This document shows, piece after piece, positions 8,300 to 15,597 of a stretch of 64,000 nt of DNA. The stretch's first letter is position 1. The number at the start of each line of letters is the position of its first letter. The stretch is from AC-32 sp963813435. GTDB lineage: Bacteria; Actinomycetota; Thermoleophilia; Gaiellales; Gaiellaceae. A model generated the notes under the pieces. That model worked only from the letters and a program-made list of their open reading frames with translations, was not told the origin of the DNA and ran no database searches. The stretch lies in the NCBI GenBank assembly GCA_963813435.1, contig CAWEYY010000003.1:124001-188000 (forward strand), given 5' to 3'. A program made the position numbers and the translations under genes.

Positions 8300-10013
8300 G
8301 CGTCGAGGCGTACGGCGCGGGCGTGGAGCCGAGGGTCGCGGGAGCGTCCGGGGTGATGCCGCCGTCGAGATACTGCAGGTCGAAGCGCGCGATCTGCGAG
8401 AAAGCCGGGGCCGCCACGACGCCGCCCCAGATCGCGCCGCGGGGCTCGTCCACGGAGACCAGAATCACGAGCCGAGGCCGCGAGGCGGGCACGATGCCGA
8501 TGAACGACGCGACGTAGCGCGACGTCGAGTAGGTGCCGTCCGCCGGGTCGACCTTCGCCGCGGTGCCGGTCTTGCCCGCGACCTGGTAGCCGGGAACGGC
8601 CGCGAGCGTGCCGGTCCCGTCGAGCACAACGTTCTTCAGCATCGAGAGCAACTGCCCAGCGACGGGCCGCGAGATGATCCGTCGCCGCGTGGCCACGACC
8701 GAACGCCGGTCACCGATGTGGTCGACGAGGTGCGGCCGCACCCAGACGCCCCGGTTCGCGATGGCGCCGTACGCGGACGCCATCTGGATCGGCGTGACCG
8801 CAATTCCCTGCCCGATCGGCACGTTCCCGATCGTCGAGCCCGACCAGCGATCCTCGGGGAGCGCGATTCCGGGGCTCTCGCCCGGGTAGTCGATCCCGGT
8901 CCGCTTGCCGAAGCCGAAGCGATCGATCCACTGCACCAGGCGGTGCTTCCGGAGCTTCTCGGCGAGCGTGATCGCGCCCACGTTCGACGAGCGCGACAGG
9001 ATCTGCGCGACGCTCATCGTCTCGGTCCCGCGCGGCTCGGCATCGTGGATGACGCGGTCGGCCACGTGGATGGAGTACGGCAGCACGAAGCGGGTCGTCG
9101 GCGTGACGAGGTGATCCGAGAGCACGCCGGCGACGGTGACCACCTTGAAGGTCGACCCGGGCTCGTACGTGTCCGTCACGGCGCGGTTCCGCTGGAACTC
9201 TCGCCACGTCTGCGGGAACGCGTTCGCGTCGAAGCCCGGGGCGACGGCCATCGCGAGCACCGCGCCCGTGCGCGGGTCGAGCACGATCGCCGTCGCGCTC
9301 TTGGCGCGCCAGCGCGCGACCGTCTGCTTGAGCACGACCTGCGCGTTCGCCTGGATCGTGTGGTCGAGCGTGAGGTACACGTCGCTCCCGTCGCGCTCGG
9401 ACTGCGACTGGATCGTGTCGATCACCTCGCCGGACGCGTCCTTGACGACGCGTTCGCGGCCGGGGCGGCCGGCGAGCGTCTTGTTCAGCGAGAGCTCCAG
9501 GCCCGCGAGGCCCTGGTTGTCGACCCCCGCGTAGCCGAGTACCTGCGACGCGAGCGCGCTCTGCGGGTAGAAGCGCCGCTCCTCCGGGTAGAAGCCCAGG
9601 CCGGGCAGGCTCATCCGCTGAAGCCGAGCCGCGAGCCCGGGGTCGGCCTTCCGCTTCACGTAGACGAAGCCGTGCGTGCGGTCGGCGAGGGTCGCGTAGA
9701 GCTGATTCGGGTCGAGGCGCAGCACGCGGGCGGCGGTCGCCGCTTCCTTCTGCGGGTCGCGAACCAGCCGCGGGTCGGCGTAGACGGTCATCGCCTGCTC
9801 GCCGATCGCGAGCTGAACTCCGCCCCGGTCGAAGATCGTCCCCCGCGCGGCGGGCAGCGTCACGACCTGGCTCTGCTGGCTCGTCGCGAGCCGGCCGAAC
9901 GAGCTCGCGCGAACGCCCTGGAGCCACGCGGCGCGCACGAACGCGATCGCGAACGCGAGGCCGAGGACGGCAAGCAGCAGCCGGATTCTGCGGTTGGCCC
10001 CTTTCGCGCTCAC
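8295..10013 (-). CDS. ftsI: Septal peptidoglycan transpeptidase FtsI (class B penicillin-binding protein)
   Basis: Bitopic membrane D,D-transpeptidase of the divisome and partner of FtsW. The 572-aa product has a short cytoplasmic tail, one membrane segment at about residues 12-31, a PBP dimerisation region, and a transpeptidase domain with STFK (Ser287, Lys290), SSN (342-344) and KTGT (481-484). Start overlaps the upstream ftsL-like gene by 4 nt (ATGA). A hairpin repeat begins at its stop codon. Confidence 0.96.
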   Translation of the reverse strand: MSAKGANRRIRLLLAVLGLAFAIAFVRAAWLQGVRASSFGRLATSQQSQVVTLPAARGTIFDRGGVQLAIGEQAMTVYADPRLVRDPQKEAATAARVLRLDPNQLYATLADRTHGFVYVKRKADPGLAARLQRMSLPGLGFYPEERRFYPQSALASQVLGYAGVDNQGLAGLELSLNKTLAGRPGRERVVKDASGEVIDTIQSQSERDGSDVYLTLDHTIQANAQVVLKQTVARWRAKSATAIVLDPRTGAVLAMAVAPGFDANAFPQTWREFQRNRAVTDTYEPGSTFKVVTVAGVLSDHLVTPTTRFVLPYSIHVADRVIHDAEPRGTETMSVAQILSRSSNVGAITLAEKLRKHRLVQWIDRFGFGKRTGIDYPGESPGIALPEDRWSGSTIGNVPIGQGIAVTPIQMASAYGAIANRGVWVRPHLVDHIGDRRSVVATRRRIISRPVAGQLLSMLKNVVLDGTGTLAAVPGYQVAGKTGTAAKVDPADGTYSTSRYVASFIGIVPASRPRLVILVSVDEPRGAIWGGVVAAPAFSQIARFDLQYLDGGITPDAPATLGSTPAPYASTP

Positions 10014-10387
10014 CGCGCCCGGCGCCCGAGCTGGACGTACGTGGTCTGCGTCGGGTCGGCGAGCACGAGGCCGTCGTGGTGAGCCATCGCCTGGATGCGA
10101 GGCGAGGCGGCCGCAAGGGACAGCTGCGAGGCGAGCGCCTGCTTCTCCGCGCGGAGCTTCGCCCGCTCGGCGTTCAGGTGGTCCATGCGGACGTTCAGGC
10201 GGAGCACGGCCACGTTCAGCGCGACCACGCCCGCGAGCAGCATCGCGGTGATCGCTATCCAGATCACCCCGCCGGCGACACCGTGGCGGCGCGCGCGGGC
10301 GCGGCGCCTCGGCGCAGGCGTCGGTTTCGGTCGCCGGCGAGGTTGCGGCGGGGGGAGAGCAGGGGCGGCGTCGCTCCAGGAAGCCAT
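10010..10387 (-). CDS. FtsL-like cell division protein
   Basis: 125-aa bitopic protein: a Pro/Arg-rich cytoplasmic N-terminus (1-38), one hydrophobic segment (about 40-66), then a leucine-zipper-like coiled coil (about 66-100) outside the membrane. Size, topology and its place between rsmH and ftsI match FtsL, the scaffold that joins FtsB/DivIC and regulates FtsWI. FtsL is poorly conserved in sequence, so the call rests on position and topology. Confidence 0.8.
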   Translation of the reverse strand: MASWSDAAPALPPPQPRRRPKPTPAPRRRARARRHGVAGGVIWIAITAMLLAGVVALNVAVLRLNVRMDHLNAERAKLRAEKQALASQLSLAAASPRIQAMAHHDGLVLADPTQTTYVQLGRRAR

Positions 10388-10391
10388 CGGT

Positions 10392-11354
10392 CTAGTCGTC
10401 GGTCTTGGCCGCGGCGCGGAGTCGTGCCGAGGCGGCTCGGGGGTTGGCGGCGATCTCCTGCGGCGTCGGGCGGATCGCGCGGCGCGACAGTGCGCGCAGC
10501 GTCGGTTCGTGTCCGCAGACGCAGACGGGGAAGTCGGGCGGGCAGGTGCAGCCGTGCTCCTGCGAGCGGAGGAACCGCTTGACGATCCGGTCCTCGAGCG
10601 AGTGGAAACTGATCACGGCGAGCCGGCCGCCCGGCCGAAGCAGCTCGAGCGCCTCGGGGAGCGCGGTCTCGAGCGAGCCGAGCTCGTCGTTGACGGCGAT
10701 GCGCAGCGACTGGAAGACGCGCTTCGCGGGATGTCCCTCGCCGAAGCGGGCCGGCGCCGGGATCGCGCTCTTGATCGTGTCGACCAGCTCGCCCGTGCGC
10801 TCGAACGGCTGCTCGCGCCGCCGCCTGCCGATCGCGCGGGCAATCTGGCGCGCGTAGCGCTCCTCGCCGTACTCGCGGAAGATGCCCGTCAGCTCGCGCT
10901 CGCTCGCCTCGTTCACGAGGTCTCGCGCCGAAGGCTCGGAGGCCGGGTCCATGCGCATGTCGAGCGGCGCGTCGGCCGCGTACGAGAAGCCGCGCTCGGG
11001 CCGGTCGATCTGCATGCTCGAGACGCCGAGGTCGAAGAGCACCGCGTCGGCGCGGACGCCGTTCGAGGCCAGCTGCGCGAGCACGATTGAGAACTCGCCG
11101 CGCAGGAAGCGCCCCTTGACGGCGGTCTGCTTGCGGAAGCGGTCGAAGTACGCGCGCGCCGAAGGGTCGCGGTCGATCGCGATGAGCTTGCCCTCTCCGC
11201 GCAGGTCCGCGGCCAGCAGCTCGGAATGGCCGCCCGACCCGAAGGTGGCGTCGACCACCGTGTCACCGGGACTGACGGCAAGCGCTCGCCGCACCTCCTC
11301 GGCCAGAACGGGAACGTGGTCAGTCGCGTTGGGCCGCAAGACGTTCGGCAACAT
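10392..11354 (-). CDS. rsmH: 16S rRNA (cytosine(1402)-N(4))-methyltransferase RsmH
   Basis: SAM-dependent methyltransferase acting on C1402 of 16S rRNA (formerly MraW). The 320-aa product shows the SAM loop DATFGSGGHS (about 34-43), LFDLGVSSMQID, FSYAADAPLDMRMD, the SFHSLEDR block and C-terminal RAI-type motifs. It overlaps the 3' end of mraZ by 35 nt; that overlap and the MLPNVLRPNATDHVPVL start support ATG at 11354. Confidence 0.96.
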   Translation of the reverse strand: MLPNVLRPNATDHVPVLAEEVRRALAVSPGDTVVDATFGSGGHSELLAADLRGEGKLIAIDRDPSARAYFDRFRKQTAVKGRFLRGEFSIVLAQLASNGVRADAVLFDLGVSSMQIDRPERGFSYAADAPLDMRMDPASEPSARDLVNEASERELTGIFREYGEERYARQIARAIGRRRREQPFERTGELVDTIKSAIPAPARFGEGHPAKRVFQSLRIAVNDELGSLETALPEALELLRPGGRLAVISFHSLEDRIVKRFLRSQEHGCTCPPDFPVCVCGHEPTLRALSRRAIRPTPQEIAANPRAASARLRAAAKTDD

Positions 11355-11754
11355 CCTCCGCCCTCCCTTCGAGCTCGGTGACGTGGTCGCTCCAGACGGT
11401 TCGATCCCAGATCTCCAGGTGGTCGCCCACGCCGGCGATCACGACCTCGCGGCCGATGCTCGCCTTCTTGGCAAGGGTCGTCGGCACGAGCACACGGCCC
11501 TGCTTGTCGGGCTTGGCCTCGGACGCGCCGGCGAAGAAGAAGCGCTGCATCAGGCGACTCTCCTTGCTGAGCGGGTCGAGCCCGGCCAGCCGACCTTCGA
11601 CCAGCCGCTCCCACTCCGCCTGGGGATAGCAGTAGAGACACCCGTCCATACCGCGGGTGATGACGAGGCCGCCGGAAAGCGCTTGGCGAAACTTGGCCGG
11701 TAGCGTGAGGCGGTTCTTGTCATCGATCGTGTGCTCGAACTCACCTAGAAGCAT
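11320..11754 (-). CDS. mraZ: Transcriptional regulator MraZ
   Basis: DNA-binding repressor of the dcw cluster, forming rings that bind tandem GTGGG-type repeats. The 144-aa product starts MLLGEFEHTIDDKNRL, has DKNRLTLPAKFR (first SpoVT/AbrB-like repeat) and DKQGRVLVPTTL (second repeat). An in-frame ATG six codons upstream would place the start inside the operator, so I chose 11754, the conventional MLLGEF start. Confidence 0.95.
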   Translation of the reverse strand: MLLGEFEHTIDDKNRLTLPAKFRQALSGGLVITRGMDGCLYCYPQAEWERLVEGRLAGLDPLSKESRLMQRFFFAGASEAKPDKQGRVLVPTTLAKKASIGREVVIAGVGDHLEIWDRTVWSDHVTELEGRAEDVAERLAAQRD

Positions 11755-11757
11755 TGG

Positions 11758-11792
11758 TCCACTGCGGCCCACTTTAAACCACTATCTCCCAC
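11758..11792 (-). promoter_or_regulatory. MraZ box (four direct repeats) in the dcw promoter
   Basis: On the minus strand GTGGG, GTGGT, GTGGG and GTGGA occur at exact 10-bp spacing (11788-92, 11778-82, 11768-72, 11758-62). Tandem GTGGG-type repeats spaced by 5 nt are the known MraZ operator. They cover the -10 and the transcription start, consistent with autorepression of the cluster. Confidence 0.9.
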
Positions 11793-11799
11793 TTCGCAA
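11771..11799 (-). promoter_or_regulatory. Promoter of the mraZ-led dcw cluster
   Basis: On the minus strand TTGCGA (-35, 11794-11799), a 17-bp spacer, and TAAAGT (-10, 11771-11776), 16 nt ahead of the mraZ ATG. The MraZ repeats overlap the spacer, the -10 and the region just downstream. Confidence 0.65.
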
Positions 11800-11851
11800 C
11801 CCCTCGATCCCACATCTCACAGATGCGCGCCGGGCCGCGTTTGAAGGGATG

Positions 11852-12316
11852 ATGGAAGTCGTGCGCGTCCCACCCTTCGAGCGCTTCTACGAGGAGCAGC
11901 GAGAGCCGGTGCTGGGGCAGCTGCGACGCATGCTCGGGCGAGACGCCGCCGACGACGCGTTCCAGGAGACGTTTCTGCGCGCGCTGCGCGCCTACCCGAC
12001 GCTGAAGCACGGTCGGCATCTGCGCGCGTGGGCGCTGACCATCGCCAGGAACGTCGCGCTCGACGCGCTTCGGAGGACCATTCGCACGTCGGCAGACGTG
12101 CCCGATCTGGAGTCCGTCGACGAGCCGCTCAAGTACGAGGAGCTGAAAGACCTGACCTCTGCCCTGCCGCAGAAGGAGCGCGCGGCCGTCTTCCTCCGCT
12201 ACGGCTACGACCTGAGCTACGAGGACATCGGCGCCGCGATGGGCTCGTCCCCGGAAGCGGCGCGGCAGGCCGCGTCGTCCGGAGTCCGCCGCCTGCGCAG
12301 AAAGGAATCGACATGA
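11852..12316 (+). CDS. RNA polymerase sigma factor, ECF-like
   Basis: 154-aa sigma-70 family protein with region 2 (FERFYEEQREPV to DAADDAFQETFLRALRAY) and a region-4 helix-turn-helix (LSYEDIGAAMGSSPEAARQ) only, the two-domain layout of ECF sigma factors. Region 4 is followed by SGVRRLR and the stop. The start may be the ATG at 11849 or 11852 or the GTG at 11861; 11852 gives the best spacing to AAGGG. Its stop overlaps the ATG of the next gene (ATGA). No anti-sigma factor gene is adjacent; the coupled partner is a DNA methyltransferase. Confidence 0.88.
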   Translation: MEVVRVPPFERFYEEQREPVLGQLRRMLGRDAADDAFQETFLRALRAYPTLKHGRHLRAWALTIARNVALDALRRTIRTSADVPDLESVDEPLKYEELKDLTSALPQKERAAVFLRYGYDLSYEDIGAAMGSSPEAARQAASSGVRRLRRKEST

Positions 12317-12882
12317 CCGTCTCCCGAGAGCTCGACCGCCGCTTCCGCGACGCCGCCGCCGCCGAGGGGCTGCTCGATGTCGCCTACGACATGATCGACA
12401 CGCCCGTCGGCAGCCTGCTCGTGGCCGTCACCGACCACGGGCTCTGCGAGATCCAGTACGACGCCGACCCCGCGGCGGAGGAGGAGCGGCTCGCCCGGCT
12501 GTTCGGCGTGCGCGTGCTGCGCTCGCCGCGACCGACCGACGACGCCCGGCGCCAGCTGGACGAGTACTTCGCGGGCAAGCGGCACGAATTCGACCTCCCG
12601 ATCGACCTCCGCCCGGCCCGGGAGTTCGCGCACGCGGTGCTCGACCAGCTCGCGCGCGTCCCGTACGGCGAGGTGACGACCTACGGCGCGCTCGCCACGA
12701 AGGCCGGCCGGCCGCGCGCGGCGCGGGCCGTCGGGACCGTGATGAACCGCAACCCCGTGCCGATCGTTCTCCCCTGCCACCGCGTGGTCGGCTCGACGGG
12801 CGCGCTCGTCGGCTACGGCGGCGGCCTCGAGCGCAAGCGCCAGCTGCTGCAGCTCGAGGGCGCCATCCTCCCCGACGGTTGA
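12313..12882 (+). CDS. ogt: Methylated-DNA--protein-cysteine S-methyltransferase
   Basis: Repairs O6-alkylguanine by transferring the alkyl group to its own cysteine. The 189-aa product has the acceptor motif PCHRVV with Cys155, the RAVGTVMNRNP helix and the YGGG loop. About 20 extra N-terminal residues (MTVSRELDRRFRDAAAAEGL) precede the usual domain. Overlaps the sigma factor stop by 4 nt, so the two are made together. Gene symbol assigned by family (Ogt/Ada-C type). Confidence 0.93.
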   Translation: MTVSRELDRRFRDAAAAEGLLDVAYDMIDTPVGSLLVAVTDHGLCEIQYDADPAAEEERLARLFGVRVLRSPRPTDDARRQLDEYFAGKRHEFDLPIDLRPAREFAHAVLDQLARVPYGEVTTYGALATKAGRPRAARAVGTVMNRNPVPIVLPCHRVVGSTGALVGYGGGLERKRQLLQLEGAILPDG

Positions 12883-12950
12883 CATCCGCCCGCCACAGGG
12901 TTAGACCGGTTGTCACAGTTGTTACGCGGGGGGACGACGAGGGAGGAATC

Positions 12951-13448
12951 ATGAGGCAGGTACTCGCGCTCGCCGCACTGGCAGCGGTGTTCCTGATCGT
13001 GGCTGCGGCGCCGGCGGGTGCCGGCTCTGCGAAAGGCCCGACGCTCCGCTCGCTCCAAGCGCAGATCAAGGTGCTCCAGAAACAGGTCAAGACGCTGAAG
13101 AAGCAGGTCGCGGACAGCGAGGACCTCGCCCTCGGCACGCTCGTCTACAGCGCATGCTCCACGGCCGTGACCGCAGACACGTTCCAGGACACCTTCGCCG
13201 GGCTGGACGGGTATTTCGCCGCACGTGCCTTCCCGAGCTACTTCGGCCCGCAGGCGATCGTGAACGACTACCAGACGTGCCAGCTGTTCGAGATCAGCCG
13301 GGTCCACAACCAGAAGCCTCCGTCGACCTCCGTCCTTCAGGCGGTGCTCGATCTCTTCAAGCCGTCCGCAGCGGCACACCGGACCGGTGTGGACTTCGCG
13401 CGTCAGGCCGGCTACGCGTTCAATGCGTCTCTCGCCATGCGGCGCTAG
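12951..13448 (+). CDS. Secreted coiled-coil protein of unknown function
   Basis: 165 aa. Starts with a clear signal peptide (MRQVLALAALAAVFLIVAAA, cleavage likely after APAGAG), then a short Lys/Gln-rich coiled coil (about 34-55), then a globular part with two cysteines (CSTAV and TCQLF) that may pair. ATG at 12951 is preceded by GGGAGG at good spacing, so this gene has a normal leader. Not recognised as a named family. Confidence 0.8.
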   Translation: MRQVLALAALAAVFLIVAAAPAGAGSAKGPTLRSLQAQIKVLQKQVKTLKKQVADSEDLALGTLVYSACSTAVTADTFQDTFAGLDGYFAARAFPSYFGPQAIVNDYQTCQLFEISRVHNQKPPSTSVLQAVLDLFKPSAAAHRTGVDFARQAGYAFNASLAMRR

Positions 13449-13478
13449 GTCCTCCGGCACCCGCGAGCCGGTATCGCG

Positions 13479-13949
13479 CTAGCGGCGCGTGAGCGACGCG
13501 TGGATCTCACGCGTCAGCTGGGCGACCTGCTCCGTCAGCTCCTTGTCCTGGCGCGTGAGCTCCGTGTTCGAGTCGAGCAGCGCGACGAGCCGGTCTGTCT
13601 CGGACTTGATCGCCGCGACCCGTTTCGTTCCCCGCTCCTCGGACTCATCGTGCCGCTTCTCGGCCAGGTCGTCGGCCCGCTTGTCGCGCTCGGCCTGACG
13701 CGTCTCGGCGAGCAGGATCAGCGGCGCCGCATACGCCGCCTGGAGCGAGAAGGCGAGGTTGAGCAGGATGAACGGGTAGGGATCCCAGCGGAGGCTCACC
13801 GCAGCTGCGTTGAGGATGATCCACGCGATGACGACGACCGTCTGGCCGACGATGTACTGGGGCGTTCCGAAGAATCGCGCCGCTTGCTCGGCCCAGCGCC
13901 CGAAGGAGTCTTGACCGAACGTCCCGTGATGCTCGTGGCCCTGCGCCAC
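13479..13949 (-). CDS. DUF1003 family membrane protein
   Basis: About 156 aa with two membrane segments and the DUF1003 core WDPYPFILLNLAFSLQAAYAAPLI, followed by AETRQAERDK and a long charged coiled coil to the C-terminus. The family is a small integral membrane protein of unknown role, sometimes called cyclic-nucleotide-binding-associated. The frame stays open upstream to 14108, but that part antisense-overlaps nothing recognisable and lies inside the next gene; GTG at 13949 is the most sensible start. Confidence 0.8.
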   Translation of the reverse strand: MAQGHEHHGTFGQDSFGRWAEQAARFFGTPQYIVGQTVVVIAWIILNAAAVSLRWDPYPFILLNLAFSLQAAYAAPLILLAETRQAERDKRADDLAEKRHDESEERGTKRVAAIKSETDRLVALLDSNTELTRQDKELTEQVAQLTREIHASLTRR

Positions 13950-13980
13950 CGACTGGCAGGCTAGGCCGCGCGGCGGACGA

Positions 13981-14592
13981 TCAGCCTCCGGTCGACGAGA
14001 AGTGCTGGTAGTCGGGGGAGCCGGTCCAGCGGCCGCCCCACTTCCAGCCGACGGCGGCGAAGGCCCGGACGAGGACGCCGCCGCGAACCGCCATCCCGCG
14101 GCGCACACGCGTACGGTTGAGAAAGGCCTTGCCGGCGTGCGGGTGCACCGCCCCGTTCAGCACGTACGGGTTCTCGACGGGGTTGACGTCGATCGCGTTC
14201 CCGAACGCGTGCGCCGACCAGCGCTTCGGCCCCGAGGCGACCGCGTAGCGGCAGTTGAACGCGGCGGTGTTGTCCGCGGCGAGCGAGCGCTCGTCCACGC
14301 CGCGGTAGGCGTCGATCGGTCGCATGCGGCGGATTGGGAAGCGCGCGGCGTAGAGACGCGAGAAGACGCGGACGATCGGCGTGACTGCGCTCGCGTTGAC
14401 CACCAGCGCGCCGGTGTGAGCGCGGCGGTCGAAGCCCCAGTACGTCAGGCGGACGCGCCTCAGCTGGCTGGGCGCGTCCGGGCAGCCCGTGTGCCACGAG
14501 TACGGGAGCTGCGCCGCGGTGACGCGCGAGACGCCGTGGGCGAAAGGCGGTTGCAGCGCGAGGGTGACGGCCAGGAGCGCGATCACGGCCAC
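13981..14592 (-). CDS. M15-family D-Ala-D-Ala carboxypeptidase / endolysin-like peptidase, exported
   Basis: About 203 aa. N-terminal signal-like segment (VAVIALLAVTLALQPPFAHG), then the M15C-type core: RFPIRRMRPIDAY, SAHAFGNAIDVNP (SxHxxGxAxD zinc-binding motif), NPYVLNGAVHPHAG, and the C-terminal GWKWGGRWTGSPDYQHF with the last zinc His. Probably cleaves peptidoglycan stem peptides outside the cell. GTG at 14592 gives a clean signal peptide; an ATG at 14642 is possible but would overlap the divergent YkuD gene antisense. The two start codons are only 16 nt apart. Confidence 0.82.
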   Translation of the reverse strand: MAVIALLAVTLALQPPFAHGVSRVTAAQLPYSWHTGCPDAPSQLRRVRLTYWGFDRRAHTGALVVNASAVTPIVRVFSRLYAARFPIRRMRPIDAYRGVDERSLAADNTAAFNCRYAVASGPKRWSAHAFGNAIDVNPVENPYVLNGAVHPHAGKAFLNRTRVRRGMAVRGGVLVRAFAAVGWKWGGRWTGSPDYQHFSSTGG

Positions 14593-14593
14593 G

Positions 14594-14599
14594 TAGTGT
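14594..14599 (+). promoter_or_regulatory. Putative -10 hexamer of the YkuD gene (leaderless)
   Basis: TAGTGT, 9 nt before the ATG at 14609. It lies in the 16-nt gap to the divergent M15 gene, reaching into no other signal; a -35 would fall inside the M15 coding region. Confidence 0.35.
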
Positions 14600-14608
14600 G
14601 CAGGACCG

Positions 14609-15319
14609 ATGAGATGCGCGGCCCTCCTCGTCGTGCTGGCCATCACAGCCGTAGGGGCCTCGGCATCCGGGGGTCGCGCCGGCGCATCCGCGTGTCCGGC
14701 GACGCTCGCCAACCAGCTCGCCTCGACTGGCTCGGCGACCCAGCTCGTCACCGTCGTCACGCGCAGCCGCCGGGCGACGCACGGGACGCTCCGGCTCTGG
14801 AGCAAGTCCGGTGAGTGCTGGCGCTCGGTGGCCGGGCCGTGGTGGGCGTGGGTCGGACAGCACGGGGTCTCCGCGGGCAAGCGCGAGGGCGACCGGACGA
14901 CCCCGGCCGGCGCGTTCGGCTTCGGGCGCGTGATGTACGGGGTCGCTCCGAACCCGGGCGTCCACTACCCGTACCACCGCGTCGTCTGCGGCGACTGGTG
15001 GGTCGAGGACCCGAGGTCGCCCTCGTACAACCGCTTCCGGCACGTTCACTGCGGCGCGCGGCCGCCGTTCAGGACGACGAGCGAGGATCTCTCCCGCTCG
15101 CCCACGGCCTACCGCCACTTCGCCGTGATCGCATACAACAGCAGCCCGATCGTCCCCGGTCGCGGGTCGGGGATCTTCCTTCACGCGAGCAGCGGCCGGC
15201 CCACGCTCGGCTGCGTGAGCCTGTCGCTCTCGCAGCTCGTGCGGACGCTGCGCTGGCTGCGACCCGCCCGGTCGCCGCTGATCGTGATCGGCACCGGCGC
15301 GCAGATCCGCGGCTACTAA
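14609..15319 (+). CDS. L,D-transpeptidase (YkuD domain) family protein, exported
   Basis: 236 aa with a signal peptide (MRCAALLVVLAITAVGASAS), an N-terminal part containing CWRSVAGPWWAWVGQHG, and a YkuD domain: KREGDRTTPAGAFGF, YPYHRVVCGDWWVED, then GSGIFLHASSGRPTLGCVSLS, which carries the catalytic HxxxxxxxxGC(V/I)S signature. The family forms 3-3 peptidoglycan crosslinks or attaches proteins. Divergent from an M15 peptidase, so both enzymes probably remodel the wall together. Confidence 0.87.
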   Translation: MRCAALLVVLAITAVGASASGGRAGASACPATLANQLASTGSATQLVTVVTRSRRATHGTLRLWSKSGECWRSVAGPWWAWVGQHGVSAGKREGDRTTPAGAFGFGRVMYGVAPNPGVHYPYHRVVCGDWWVEDPRSPSYNRFRHVHCGARPPFRTTSEDLSRSPTAYRHFAVIAYNSSPIVPGRGSGIFLHASSGRPTLGCVSLSLSQLVRTLRWLRPARSPLIVIGTGAQIRGY

Positions 15320-15325
15320 TCGATT

Positions 15326-15353
15326 CTTAGGCCCCTCCCAGGCTGCTCTTAGG
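15326..15353 (+). promoter_or_regulatory. Three 11-bp-phased direct repeats, candidate response-regulator operator
   Basis: CTTAGG (15326), CCCAGG (15337) and CTTAGG (15348) recur at exactly 11 bp, the spacing used by OmpR/PhoB-family regulators. TTGACT follows at 15363 and the exported-peptide gene starts at 15409. Which regulator binds is unknown; two OmpR-type regulators lie in this window besides KdpE. Confidence 0.5.
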
Positions 15354-15394
15354 CGGGCCGGGTTGACTCGGTGCAGCGATGAGCAACCAGAGCG

Positions 15395-15406
15395 AAAGGA
15401 GGTGAT
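15395..15406 (+). promoter_or_regulatory. Full-length Shine-Dalgarno of the exported Ser/Gln peptide
   Basis: AAAGGAGGTGAT, the complete complement of the 16S rRNA 3' tail, lies 2 nt before the ATG at 15409, with GGAGG about 7 nt from it. Most genes here lack any such site, so this mRNA is probably translated very strongly. Confidence 0.85.
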
Positions 15407-15408
15407 CT

Positions 15409-15597
15409 ATGAGGAGCAAGCATCTCCGGATGGGCCTTGCGACGGTGATGGCACTCGGCGTCATGGTCGGAGGCGGCGCCGCGATCGCGAACGCTGCGAG
15501 CGGCAAGTCGTCCTCGGGCAACTCGTCGAGCAAGAGCCAGTCGCAGAGCCAGTCCCAGAACAAGCAGAACCAGTCAGGCAACTGTCCGAACATGTGA
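15409..15597 (+). CDS. Small exported Ser/Gln-rich peptide, unknown function
   Basis: 62 aa. Signal peptide (about 1-29, ending AAIANAAS), then a low-complexity mature part of Ser, Gln, Asn and Lys (SSSKSQSQSQSQNKQNQSG) ending CPNM. The mature peptide would be about 33 residues, hydrophilic and with one cysteine. Behind a perfect Shine-Dalgarno and a candidate response-regulator operator. Its stop overlaps the next gene (GTGA). Not recognised as a family. Confidence 0.8.
   Translation: MRSKHLRMGLATVMALGVMVGGGAAIANAASGKSSSGNSSSKSQSQSQSQNKQNQSGNCPNM

Noticed and set aside
6777..10082. 1101-codon plus-strand open frame covering murE and ftsI
   Set aside because: It is antisense to well-identified genes and its translation is Arg/Asp/Pro-rich low complexity, typical of shadow frames in GC-rich DNA.
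8154..12917. TTGTCACAG at 8153 and 12909 as a PafBC (RecA-NDp type) promoter
   Set aside because: The 3' TANNNT expected about 8 nt further on is missing at both sites. The 8155 motif is better explained as an 11-bp-phased repeat.
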